Source: Aquimarina sp. TRL1 | Lineage (GTDB): Bacteria; Bacteroidota; Bacteroidia; Flavobacteriales; Flavobacteriaceae | Assembly (NCBI RefSeq): GCF_013365535.1 | Contig: NZ_CP053590.1 | Location: forward strand, 5,012,501 to 5,076,500 | Reading direction: 5' to 3' | Length of the DNA stretch: 64,000 nt | Shown: positions 47,659-55,726 of the stretch, piece after piece | Position numbering within the stretch: position 1 is the stretch's first letter | Layout of the letters: each line of letters begins with the position of its first letter | Made by a program: the position numbers and the translations under genes | Notes under the pieces: generated by a model | What the model saw: only the letters and a program-made list of their open reading frames with translations | What the model was told of the DNA's origin: nothing | Database searches by the model: none

Positions 47659-48051
47659 ATGAGCACACAACAATGTCCTTGCGGTACCGGAAAAAGTTAT
47701 TTCAACTGCTGTAAAATAGTCCATGAACATCATGAAAAAGCGATAACTGCAGAGATGCTGATGAGATCCAGGTATGTTGGTTTTGTCTATGCGGATGGAG
47801 ATTATTTGCTAAAAAGTCATCATGCCAAAACACGCCCTGTACATGAGAAAAAGGAGATCGTTAAATGGGCTAAGTCTGTAAACTGGATAAAACTAGACGT
47901 GCTAAAAACATCCAAAGGAAACTTAGAAGACACTGATGGATATGTAGAGTTCAAAGCCTTCTTTTTTGAAAATAATGCTGTACAAGTAATCCATGAAAAA
48001 TCTTATTTTATAAAAGAAAAAGGACGCTGGTATTACTATGGAGCAGTGTAA
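47659..48051 (+). CDS. YchJ-family SEC-C motif protein (UPF0225)
   Basis: 130 residues beginning with a zinc-binding SEC-C motif, Cys-Pro-Cys-Gly-Thr-Gly-Lys-Ser-Tyr-Phe-Asn-Cys-Cys. The C-terminal NTF2-like part has the family pattern Met-Arg-Ser-Arg-Tyr. UPF0225/YchJ proteins are common and have no assigned reaction. It is a lone gene, divergent from the T9SS gene across 199 bases. TAGGTTTG (47646-47653) just before the ATG fits a -7 box and would give an almost leaderless transcript. Confidence 0.9.
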   Translation: MSTQQCPCGTGKSYFNCCKIVHEHHEKAITAEMLMRSRYVGFVYADGDYLLKSHHAKTRPVHEKKEIVKWAKSVNWIKLDVLKTSKGNLEDTDGYVEFKAFFFENNAVQVIHEKSYFIKEKGRWYYYGAV

Positions 48052-48204
48052 CCTTACTTCCTAAAAACAACCTCCTTCCTTTCCTATTCCCTTCAAAAAT
48101 TTTCATACAACATAGAAGACTCCCCACTAGCTGTTTGTTAATTACTAATAACTCTTAATGAAGAATTGCATGAATATTAGCTTATAAAAAACAGTTTTGA
48201 AATT

Positions 48205-48225
48205 TATTTTTAATTAATCTAAATA
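48205..48225 (+). promoter_or_regulatory. 21-bp dyad before the acyl-CoA dehydrogenase gene (Fur-like)
   Basis: TATTT, two bases (TT), then AATTAATCTAAATA. It is nearly identical to the site at 49883-49903 (19 of 21 bases) and has TATTT/AAATA arms around an AT-rich centre. It lies 112 bases before the ATG. Confidence 0.5.
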
Positions 48226-48337
48226 ATATTAATTATTTTAATTAATTTCACCCCCCAACAAACATGCTATGTATTCGTGTAAAATGGAGTTATCATTTCT
48301 TCATATTCCCCCAATACAAGAATAAACATAAACAATC

Positions 48338-49828
48338 ATGAATCCAGACTTTTCAGAATTCATTTCTTCTTTTGAGAACACTCTAAAATCCGTATTTCAC
48401 CAACGAGCTAATATAGACACTTTCAGTAGTCAACGAGGAATTCCTCCCATGGTAATGAGAGAAATTATGGCTCATGCTCCTTTATCAGTTGCCATTCCTC
48501 AAAATTATGGAGGGCGTGGAGCGTATGTCAAAGAATGTCTAGGTGTACTGGCAGCAGCATCCTATGAATCCCTTCCATTATCACTTACCTTTGGTATAAA
48601 CATCGCTTTATTTCTAGAACCTGTTGCTAAATATGCTGATGAGGATGTAAAAGGAGCTATTTTTAAGCGTTTCCTAGAGAAACAACAAATGGGTGGACTC
48701 ATGATTACAGAGCCTGACTTTGGGAGTGATGCCTTGAACATGCAGACATATAACATTAAAAATGACTCTTCTTATACAATCAAAGGAACCAAACACTGGC
48801 AGGGGTTGACCGGTATGGCAGATTATTGGTTAATAACTTCCCGAAAGAAAAATGAAAAAGGGGAATTAGCAAGAGATATTGATTTTTTTATTTGTGATGT
48901 CACACAAAAGAATCAACATGTAGAAGTCGAAGAGTACTTTGATAATCTCGGACTATATATGATACCATATGGTCGTAACAAATTAAACCTTGAAATTCCT
49001 GAAAAATTCAAATTACAACCTGAAAGTACAGGAATTAAAATGATGCTAGACATCCTTCATCGCAGTAGAATGCAGTTCCCTGGAATGGGTATGGGGTTCA
49101 TTAAACGTATGTTGGACGAAGCACTCCTTCAATGCAAAAACAGAATCATCGGGGGAAAAAACCTGCTGGCATTAGATCAGGTGCAACATCAGATTTCTAA
49201 AATACAAAGTGCTTTCACCATTTGTTCAGCCATGTGTATCCGAAGCAGTAAAACCAGCGGTATTGATAAAAATGTATCTTCTGCAGGAATTGAAGCAAAT
49301 AGTATGAAGGCCGTAATTACTGATCTGATGCAGGAATCTGCGCAGTTATTAGTACAATTATCCGGTTCCAAAGGATATCGACTAAGTCATATTGGAGGTC
49401 GAGGCATTGTAGACAGTCGACCTTTTCAGATTTTTGAAGGTTCTAATGAAATGCTATATACTCAGATCTCAGAAATGGTGTTAAAACTAATGAGGAAAAA
49501 GAAAGAATTCAATCTTTTTGCTTTTCTTAAAGAATTTAATCTAACCGAAAAATCTTCCGAATACTTTAAAAAAGATATTGATTTCTCTCTCAAATTTGAT
49601 CTCCCACAGCGCAAACTTGTTGATCTGGGAAAAGCCTTAGGCAGAATTATATCTGCTGATTTCGTTTTGTCATTGACAGAAACCGATTTCAGAAAAGACC
49701 TGATCGATAACTGCATTGTATCCCTGCAACAAGATATATCTAAATTGATAAACTCATATAACTTCAACAACCTGATTGACAGTATCGAAGAATACAAATC
49801 CAATAGTTCCTGGTTACAATTTTCTTAA
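48338..49828 (+). CDS. Acyl-CoA dehydrogenase family protein
   Basis: A 496-residue flavoenzyme. The substrate/FAD signature is Thr-Glu-Pro-Asp-Phe-Gly-Ser-Asp (about residues 126-133). The C-terminal helical part has Gln-Ile-Phe-Glu-Gly-Ser-Asn-Glu-Met-Leu-Tyr, corresponding to the family's Tyr-Glu-Gly-Thr-Asn-Glu block. The tail of about 100 residues beyond is longer than in simple acyl-CoA dehydrogenases. The substrate is not clear. It has no fatty-acid neighbour; the dyad upstream links it to the imelysin operon, so a role outside beta-oxidation, for example making a lipid or a siderophore part, is conceivable but unsupported. Confidence 0.85.
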   Translation: MNPDFSEFISSFENTLKSVFHQRANIDTFSSQRGIPPMVMREIMAHAPLSVAIPQNYGGRGAYVKECLGVLAAASYESLPLSLTFGINIALFLEPVAKYADEDVKGAIFKRFLEKQQMGGLMITEPDFGSDALNMQTYNIKNDSSYTIKGTKHWQGLTGMADYWLITSRKKNEKGELARDIDFFICDVTQKNQHVEVEEYFDNLGLYMIPYGRNKLNLEIPEKFKLQPESTGIKMMLDILHRSRMQFPGMGMGFIKRMLDEALLQCKNRIIGGKNLLALDQVQHQISKIQSAFTICSAMCIRSSKTSGIDKNVSSAGIEANSMKAVITDLMQESAQLLVQLSGSKGYRLSHIGGRGIVDSRPFQIFEGSNEMLYTQISEMVLKLMRKKKEFNLFAFLKEFNLTEKSSEYFKKDIDFSLKFDLPQRKLVDLGKALGRIISADFVLSLTETDFRKDLIDNCIVSLQQDISKLINSYNFNNLIDSIEEYKSNSSWLQFS

Positions 49829-49882
49829 CATTTTCTTTTAAATAAAACATCAGTTAAAATTTAAGAAAACATTAACCCTATC

Positions 49883-49903
49883 TATTTGAAATTAATCTAA
49901 ATA
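49883..49903 (+). promoter_or_regulatory. 21-bp dyad before the imelysin operon (Fur-like)
   Basis: TATTT, GA, then AATTAATCTAAATA. Arms TATTT and AAATA are exact. It matches the site at 48205-48225 in 19 of 21 bases. It lies 72 bases before the ATG at 49976. Confidence 0.5.
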
Positions 49904-49950
49904 AAATTGGATTTGTTGGGGCAACAGAGTACTTTTATCCCCTAACTATA

Positions 49951-49964
49951 TTTAATCTAAATAA
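49951..49964 (+). promoter_or_regulatory. Third copy of the right half-site, next to the imelysin start
   Basis: TTTAATCTAAATAA repeats the right half of the two 21-bp dyads but has a degenerate left arm. It ends 11 bases before the ATG. Confidence 0.4.
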
Positions 49965-49975
49965 ATAATCAGGAA

Positions 49976-51208
49976 ATGAAATTGAGAATCGTCTTAGGTA
50001 TTATGATCGCTGCCATTGCCATTACATGTGTTAATTGTAATGATGATGACGATAAAGGGAATAATGCCTCCAAGGTTACCAAAAAACAAGTAATAGAAAA
50101 TTATGTCAATATAGTACACCAATCCTATAAAGACTCATATGATAAGGCTGTCGTAATGCAGACAGCAATTAATGCATTTATCGCTGCTCCTTCTGAAGCA
50201 GGATTCGAAGCTGCAAAAAAAGCTTGGTTAGATGCTCGTGAACCATACGGACAAACGGAGGTATATAGAGAATCAAACGGACCAATCGACACGAAAGAAT
50301 CAGCTTCAGAGCCATGGGGACTTGATATTGAAGGACAGATTAATGCCTGGCCTCTTGATGAAGGATATATTGATTATGTTCTTGCAGGTACAGAATCCTA
50401 CGCAGGGGATTACTCTGGTGGTATTATTGCTGATCCAGCAATCACAATTAACGAAGCACTTTTGATCGATAAAAACGAAGCGCAAAACGACAAATCGATC
50501 AGCACTGGATGGCATGCTGTTGAGTTCCTATTATGGGGGCAAGACAATACAAAGCCTGCAGATAAAAAAGCAGGATTAAGAACTTATACAGATTATACTA
50601 CAGCAGCGCATGCTGATAGAAGAAAAGAGTTTTTACAAGTTTCGACTGATCTTCTTGTAAAAGACCTGAAAAGCCTTGTAGACACCTGGGCTGCTAATGG
50701 AGCTTACAGAAAAGTATTTCTGGCACTAAATGAAGACGTTGCTTTAAAGCAAGTAATTAAAGGATCCTTCTTTATTAGTGGAGAAGAACTATCATCAGAA
50801 CGAATGATTGCTCCCCTTAACTCTGAAGAGGGAATTGACAACAGTGGACAAGAAGATGAGCACTCTTGTTTTTCTGACAATACACACCGGGATATTTATA
50901 ACAATGCCCTAGGGGTGCAAAATGTTATTTTTGGACAATACGGTTCGATAAAAGGGGCTTCATTTTATGATCTTGTTAATCAAACAGACGCAGATGCTGC
51001 TCAAAAATTAAAAGTAGCGGCTGCCGATGCCATAAGCAAAATTAATGCGATCGCAACTAATGATAAGCCGTTTGATTTATTAATTATCGAAGAAAACTTT
51101 ACAGATACTCCAAAAGGAGTTGTTACTCTTGCTATTGATGCGCTAAAAGAACAGGCAAACCAAATTAGTGCTGCGGCATCGAGTATAGGAATCAATGTAG
51201 TAAACTAA
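49976..51208 (+). CDS. Imelysin-family lipoprotein with intact GxHxxE motif
   Basis: A lipoprotein signal ends at a Cys near residue 22, followed by a run of Asp (Asn-Asp-Asp-Asp-Asp). The 410-residue protein has the imelysin signature Gly-Trp-His-Ala-Val-Glu (about 181-186), which forms the proposed metal site in this all-helical fold. Family members (ICMP, IrpA, EfeO-like) are tied to iron uptake and iron-controlled expression. It heads an operon with a di-heme oxidoreductase and a second imelysin gene, and two dyads lie just upstream. A hairpin follows the gene (51255-51280). Confidence 0.9.
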   Translation: MKLRIVLGIMIAAIAITCVNCNDDDDKGNNASKVTKKQVIENYVNIVHQSYKDSYDKAVVMQTAINAFIAAPSEAGFEAAKKAWLDAREPYGQTEVYRESNGPIDTKESASEPWGLDIEGQINAWPLDEGYIDYVLAGTESYAGDYSGGIIADPAITINEALLIDKNEAQNDKSISTGWHAVEFLLWGQDNTKPADKKAGLRTYTDYTTAAHADRRKEFLQVSTDLLVKDLKSLVDTWAANGAYRKVFLALNEDVALKQVIKGSFFISGEELSSERMIAPLNSEEGIDNSGQEDEHSCFSDNTHRDIYNNALGVQNVIFGQYGSIKGASFYDLVNQTDADAAQKLKVAAADAISKINAIATNDKPFDLLIIEENFTDTPKGVVTLAIDALKEQANQISAAASSIGINVVN

Positions 51209-51254
51209 TCACATAGTTTTAACTATCTAGATAACAAAGCATACCTTATTAAAT

Positions 51255-51280
51255 CCCGAACATTAAATTGTTCGGGTTTT
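51255..51280 (+). terminator. Hairpin between imelysin 1 and the di-heme oxidoreductase
   Basis: CCCGAACA (51255-51262), 6-base loop, TGTTCGGG (51269-51276), then TTTT. The T-run is short, so it may only partly stop transcription and set the ratio of the operon products. Confidence 0.55.
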
Positions 51281-51303
51281 GTCGTAAAAAGAGTTTCCTA
51301 TAA

Positions 51304-52725
51304 ATGACTAGAATTTTATATAAAATTATACTTTTATCAATAACCCTATTGAGTTTATCCTGCAGTTGTTCTAATGATAACGACTCTTATACTCCTGTTG
51401 ATAAAATAACTTATGAAGAAGGAGAAGAACTTCTTATCGGACAATTTAGTATCGGTTCCCAAAGTAACAATGCTTTTGGACACAAAATTCCTGGATTAAT
51501 AGATAATGAAGGAGCATTCGAAACCGGAAATTCCTTATTCAATCAATCCTGGGTTTCATCTCCCGCTTCTACTACTGCCAGAGACGGATTAGGTCCCACT
51601 TTTAATGCCAAAGCATGTGCCAGCTGTCATTTTAAAGATGGTAGAGGACGTCCCCCGCTTGCAGGAGATACCGGAGAATCCAATGGTTTTTTAATGAGAA
51701 TCAGTATTCCAGGTGAAAGCATGAATGGAGGACCTCTGGAAGTTCCTCACTACGGAGACCAAATTCAAGATCATGCCAATCTCAATATACCTGCTGAAGC
51801 CAAGGTTCTTATAACATATGAAACTGTAAAAGGGAACTATCCCGATGGAACTCCATATGAACTCAGAAAACCTGTGTACGCTATACAAAATGAAGAGTTC
51901 GGTTCCCTACAAACCGTTCTTACCTCTCCGCGAATTGCACAACAAACTATTGGTCTTGGTTTTATTGATGCTTTGGACGACGCTGCTATTTTAGCAAACG
52001 TAGATGAATTTGATACCGATAAAGATGGAATCTCTGGAAAAGCAAACTATGTATGGGACGTAAAAACAAACACCCTTAAAATTGGAAAATTTGGATGGAA
52101 ATCCAACCAACCCAGCCTGGAACAACAAATTGCAGGTGCTTTTAATGGAGACATGGGACTAACTACTTATTTATTCCCAGAAAACAATTGTCCAAGCCCA
52201 CAAAATGACTGTGCGAATGCTCCTAATGGAGGAGCCCCGGAAGTTACTGACAGACAACTAAAGCATGTACTCATCTATCAAGCTGCATTAGCTGTACCTA
52301 CCAGAAGAGATTATAAAAAAGAAAACGTATTAAAAGGTAAAAATCTATTCAGAGAATTAGCCTGTATCAAATGTCATGTAGATAATTTCGTAACTGATAA
52401 CAACTATGCTATTCTTCCTCAGATTCAAAATATTCAAGTGCGCCCTTATTCCGATTTTCTATTACACGACATGGGGGAAAAACTAGCAGATAACAGACCT
52501 GATTTTTTAGCAAGTGGAAGAGAATGGAGAACTCAACCACTATGGGGAATTGGTCTTATCGAGACAGTAAACAACCATACTTTTTTACTACATGACGGAA
52601 GAGCCAGAAATATTGAAGAAGCTATTTTATGGCACGGAGGAGAAGCAGAAAAAAGTAAAAATGATTTTATGCAATTAACACAAGCAGAACGACAATACCT
52701 ACTTGATTTTATCAATTCATTATAG
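51304..52725 (+). CDS. Di-heme oxidoreductase family (DHOR) lipoprotein
   Basis: A lipoprotein signal ends at Cys20 or Cys22 (Ser-Cys-Ser-Cys-Ser). Two CxxCH heme-attachment sites are present: Cys-Ala-Ser-Cys-His (105-109) and Cys-Ile-Lys-Cys-His (354-358). The order and 473-residue length fit the DUF1111/thiol oxidoreductase family related to di-heme peroxidases. It should be a periplasmic c-type cytochrome. Its placement between two imelysin genes recurs in Bacteroidota and suggests joint handling of iron or heme with redox chemistry; the reaction is not known. Confidence 0.9.
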   Translation: MTRILYKIILLSITLLSLSCSCSNDNDSYTPVDKITYEEGEELLIGQFSIGSQSNNAFGHKIPGLIDNEGAFETGNSLFNQSWVSSPASTTARDGLGPTFNAKACASCHFKDGRGRPPLAGDTGESNGFLMRISIPGESMNGGPLEVPHYGDQIQDHANLNIPAEAKVLITYETVKGNYPDGTPYELRKPVYAIQNEEFGSLQTVLTSPRIAQQTIGLGFIDALDDAAILANVDEFDTDKDGISGKANYVWDVKTNTLKIGKFGWKSNQPSLEQQIAGAFNGDMGLTTYLFPENNCPSPQNDCANAPNGGAPEVTDRQLKHVLIYQAALAVPTRRDYKKENVLKGKNLFRELACIKCHVDNFVTDNNYAILPQIQNIQVRPYSDFLLHDMGEKLADNRPDFLASGREWRTQPLWGIGLIETVNNHTFLLHDGRARNIEEAILWHGGEAEKSKNDFMQLTQAERQYLLDFINSL

Positions 52726-52733
52726 ATTACACT

Positions 52734-53822
52734 ATGAAAAAAATAACATCCATCTTTTTAATCACCCTCATTTTTTTTGCATCCTGCAATGAAAATGACC
52801 ACAAGACGACAACCGATACCCCTACGAATTTTGATAATCAAAAAATGAGAGCTAACATCGTAGATGACATCATCATACCATCGGTAACATCATTTCGGGA
52901 AGAGGCTACTATCCTACATGAGAAAATAACTCTTTTTGTTGCAGCCCCTTCCATAGAAAACCTGGACGAAGCACAGTTACAATGGAAAAAAACAGCTACT
53001 GCATACGGATATGTTTATGCTTTTAATATTGGCACTGTTAAGGACAATTTTATGCACTTAAAACTTTATAATTGGCCAACTTATACGAATGCTATAGAAA
53101 ACAGAATTAATGGCAATACAGAACTGAATGAAGAAACAATAGCCAAAATCAGTACTCCTTCTAAAGGGATTTCCTCTATTGAGTATTTATTGTTTAATAG
53201 TCCTAACAATGACATTATACAAAACTTTGCTACCGAAAAAAGAAAACAATACCTTTCTCTCATCGCAAAGGAATTACAAACCAATGCTGAGAAATTGGTA
53301 AACATCTGGGATAGAAACGGAGACAATTATGCTACTGCTTTTATACAAAATAAAGAAGAAGGACTTGCTTCTTCTCTCAATTTGTTATTTAACGGGCTAT
53401 ATAATACTGCGGATACTGTAAAAAAAGCAAAACTAGGAAAACCCGGAGGTCTGGAGAACTCATCAAATACCAGTCCTGAAAATCTTCAGGCTCCTTTTAG
53501 TAAAATTTCTAAAGAATTGATACTTGCCAATATAAAAAGTATAGAACGCACTTTCTACAATTCCGATGGTTTGGGAATCTCTGATAAGATCACGGCGATT
53601 ACGGGAGATACTGTACTGGCAGATGCATTGCAAAAACAATTGACCAATACTCAAAATGCCTTACTTGCTATCGACGGGGATATCTATACTGCAATTAACA
53701 CTCAGAAAGAAGCTGTCAGTAAGGCTCATAAAGAAATAACAGCTCTGGTAATTATGCTTTCTAATGATGTACGAAGTATTCTTTCTATCATTATTACACC
53801 TACAGATAATGATGGAGATTAA
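52734..53822 (+). CDS. Imelysin-family lipoprotein with degenerate metal motif
   Basis: The lipoprotein signal ends at Cys18. The fold signature corresponds to Gly-Ile-Ser-Ser-Ile-Glu-Tyr-Leu-Leu-Phe, where the family has Gly-x-His-x-x-Glu. The His is thus Ser, while Gly and Glu remain. The 362-residue protein is otherwise typical. It starts 8 bases after the cytochrome gene, clearly in the same operon. It may be a structural partner of the first imelysin rather than a metal binder. Confidence 0.85.
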   Translation: MKKITSIFLITLIFFASCNENDHKTTTDTPTNFDNQKMRANIVDDIIIPSVTSFREEATILHEKITLFVAAPSIENLDEAQLQWKKTATAYGYVYAFNIGTVKDNFMHLKLYNWPTYTNAIENRINGNTELNEETIAKISTPSKGISSIEYLLFNSPNNDIIQNFATEKRKQYLSLIAKELQTNAEKLVNIWDRNGDNYATAFIQNKEEGLASSLNLLFNGLYNTADTVKKAKLGKPGGLENSSNTSPENLQAPFSKISKELILANIKSIERTFYNSDGLGISDKITAITGDTVLADALQKQLTNTQNALLAIDGDIYTAINTQKEAVSKAHKEITALVIMLSNDVRSILSIIITPTDNDGD

Positions 53823-53865
53823 TCCTCTAAAGCAAAACACTAGCATCTGAAAAGAGTAATGTAAC

Positions 53866-53903
53866 AAAAGTCAAATACATCCATTATGTATTTGGCTTTT
53901 TTT
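53866..53903. terminator. Bidirectional terminator at the end of the imelysin operon
   Basis: AAAAGTCAAATACAT (53866-53880), loop of five, ATGTATTTGGCTTTT (53886-53900), then more T. One wobble pair. It overlaps the end of the convergent histidine kinase gene. Confidence 0.8.
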
Positions 53904-55716
53904 ATCCTGGGATGGTAAAAAAGAACGTACTCCCCTCTCCTTCTGATGATTCTAACCATATTTCGCCTCCATGAGACTCAACAATCTTCTTACAATGCGC
54001 CAGCCCAATACCTGTTCCTGGATATTTATCCTTGGAATGTAGACGCTGAAATATGGCAAATATTCTTTCCTGATGTTTTTCCGGTATCCCAATACCATTA
54101 TCCTCTACAGAGAATTTCCAGTACTTTTTCCCTTCCTTTGTAATCTCGATACTCGAGATTACAATCTCGGGAATAACCTCCTTGTTTCTGAACTTAATTC
54201 CGTTACTAATCAAATTCTGAAACAACAATCTAAGCTCTATTTCATTCCCTTCTAATATGGGTAATGAATTCGCAATGACTAAACTGGCTTTGCTTTTTTC
54301 TACAACATCCTTTAAGTCTTTCTTCAGATCTCTCAAAATTACATTACTATCTACCAAACCTATATCTTTACCTCTACCCAATCGAGAATACTGCAACAAG
54401 GCATCTATGAGGTTTTTCATACGAATACTGGCATCCTGAATAAACCCTAAACTCTCTTTTCCCGTTTCATCAAAAGTATCCTTATAATCTTCCGCTAATA
54501 GTCCGATAAAACTGGAAATTGTATTTAAGGGCTCTTGCAAATCGTGACTTGCTATATAAGCGAATTGTTCCAATTCCTGATTTTTGGAAGCCAGTTCTAA
54601 GGACTGTTTATTAATTGCAATATTTTTCTGTTTTAACTCTTTATTCAAGCGTTTTTTAGTCAGGTAACTACGATATACAAAAACACCTGCTAATAAAAGA
54701 AGCATCATCAGAATTATCAGATAGAGATTTATTTTTTTGTGAGTAGATATTTCTGAAAGCTGCTCATTTAAGATCTCCTTTTGTTTTTGAATCTCTTGTT
54801 TCTGATCTGACAGGATTTTTTGCTGATTTCCTATTTTCTTATTACGAGTTGCTATTTTCTCCTCCTGATCCTGAATTCGAAGCAATTGTTCTTTAATTCC
54901 CTCTTCCAGTTCCTTTTCTATTTTTAGTTTCTCCTCAAATTTCTTTTTCTGAATTCCACTTGCTTTCCACAACTCTTTAATCGTCTTATTACGAGCTACA
55001 ACTTCTTCTTCTATATCATGTAACCGTTTGGTTTGGTCTCCAATAGTTTTTTCTTGTCTTGTAATCTCCTTCTCCCGGTCTTCTATTAACCGTTCCTGTT
55101 CTTTATTTTTTTCTAGTGCTTCATCAAAGTCTTTTTCCAGTGTTTTATACAGTTTTTTCCATTTCTGAGGAGAGCGAATAGCATATCTTTTTAGCGTAAC
55201 AGCATAAACAAACCCTTCTTTTTCTATATGCCGTTCGTTAATTTCATATTCAAAAGAATTACCGACATTTACCATATTGATCATTGAAGAATTAAAATTA
55301 TAATCTTCGGTCACCAATAAAATCCCTTTTCCTGAGATTTTTTTCAGGATATAATTAATATCGTACTTGAATTTGTTATTTACATATAGCAGCTGAATTC
55401 CTCGAAGATTATCTGCTTTGAGAAACCTGGATACCTCAACCGGTTTACCTTGTATTTTTCTCTTTTGAGCCAGTGATTGCAAATCATAGATTGTAGCATC
55501 CATCCCCAAAACACCAATTTTAAAAAACTGATTGTCTTCGATATTTTTCCATTGTACCTGCTGCGCAAAATTATAAACAAAGATAGCTCTTTGTCTTTTT
55601 TTCACAGCTTCATTATTCTCTTCCTGACTTCTTCCCTGAAAAGAAAAACATCCTGTTAAAAGGATCAAAAAGAAAAAAGAATAACACTGTTCCCTAACCA
55701 ACTGTTGAATACTCAT
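53902..55716 (-). CDS. YfiR-type (DUF4154) sensor histidine kinase with long coiled coil
   Basis: A signal sequence precedes a periplasmic YfiR/DUF4154 domain (about 40-170; Phe-Val-Tyr-Asn-Phe-Ala-Gln-Gln-Val at its start, Gly-Ile-Leu-Leu-Val-Thr-Glu near its end). Residues about 180-325 are a Glu/Lys/Gln-rich coiled coil with repeated Gln-Glu-Lys-x-Ile units. One membrane helix lies near 331-350. The cytosolic half has a HisKA box Ser-His-Asp-Leu-Gln-Glu-Pro-Leu with the phosphorylated His, and the N, G1 and G2 boxes (Asn-Leu-Ile-Ser-Asn-Gly, Asp-Asn-Gly-Ile-Gly-Ile, Gly-Thr-Gly-Ile-Gly-Leu). It lies 10 bases after the TonB-receptor gene, so both are one operon. It may read the state or cargo of that receptor. 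Confidence 0.92.
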   Translation of the reverse strand: MSIQQLVREQCYSFFFLILLTGCFSFQGRSQEENNEAVKKRQRAIFVYNFAQQVQWKNIEDNQFFKIGVLGMDATIYDLQSLAQKRKIQGKPVEVSRFLKADNLRGIQLLYVNNKFKYDINYILKKISGKGILLVTEDYNFNSSMINMVNVGNSFEYEINERHIEKEGFVYAVTLKRYAIRSPQKWKKLYKTLEKDFDEALEKNKEQERLIEDREKEITRQEKTIGDQTKRLHDIEEEVVARNKTIKELWKASGIQKKKFEEKLKIEKELEEGIKEQLLRIQDQEEKIATRNKKIGNQQKILSDQKQEIQKQKEILNEQLSEISTHKKINLYLIILMMLLLLAGVFVYRSYLTKKRLNKELKQKNIAINKQSLELASKNQELEQFAYIASHDLQEPLNTISSFIGLLAEDYKDTFDETGKESLGFIQDASIRMKNLIDALLQYSRLGRGKDIGLVDSNVILRDLKKDLKDVVEKSKASLVIANSLPILEGNEIELRLLFQNLISNGIKFRNKEVIPEIVISSIEITKEGKKYWKFSVEDNGIGIPEKHQERIFAIFQRLHSKDKYPGTGIGLAHCKKIVESHGGEIWLESSEGEGSTFFFTIPG

Positions 55717-55726
55717 ATGTCTTACT

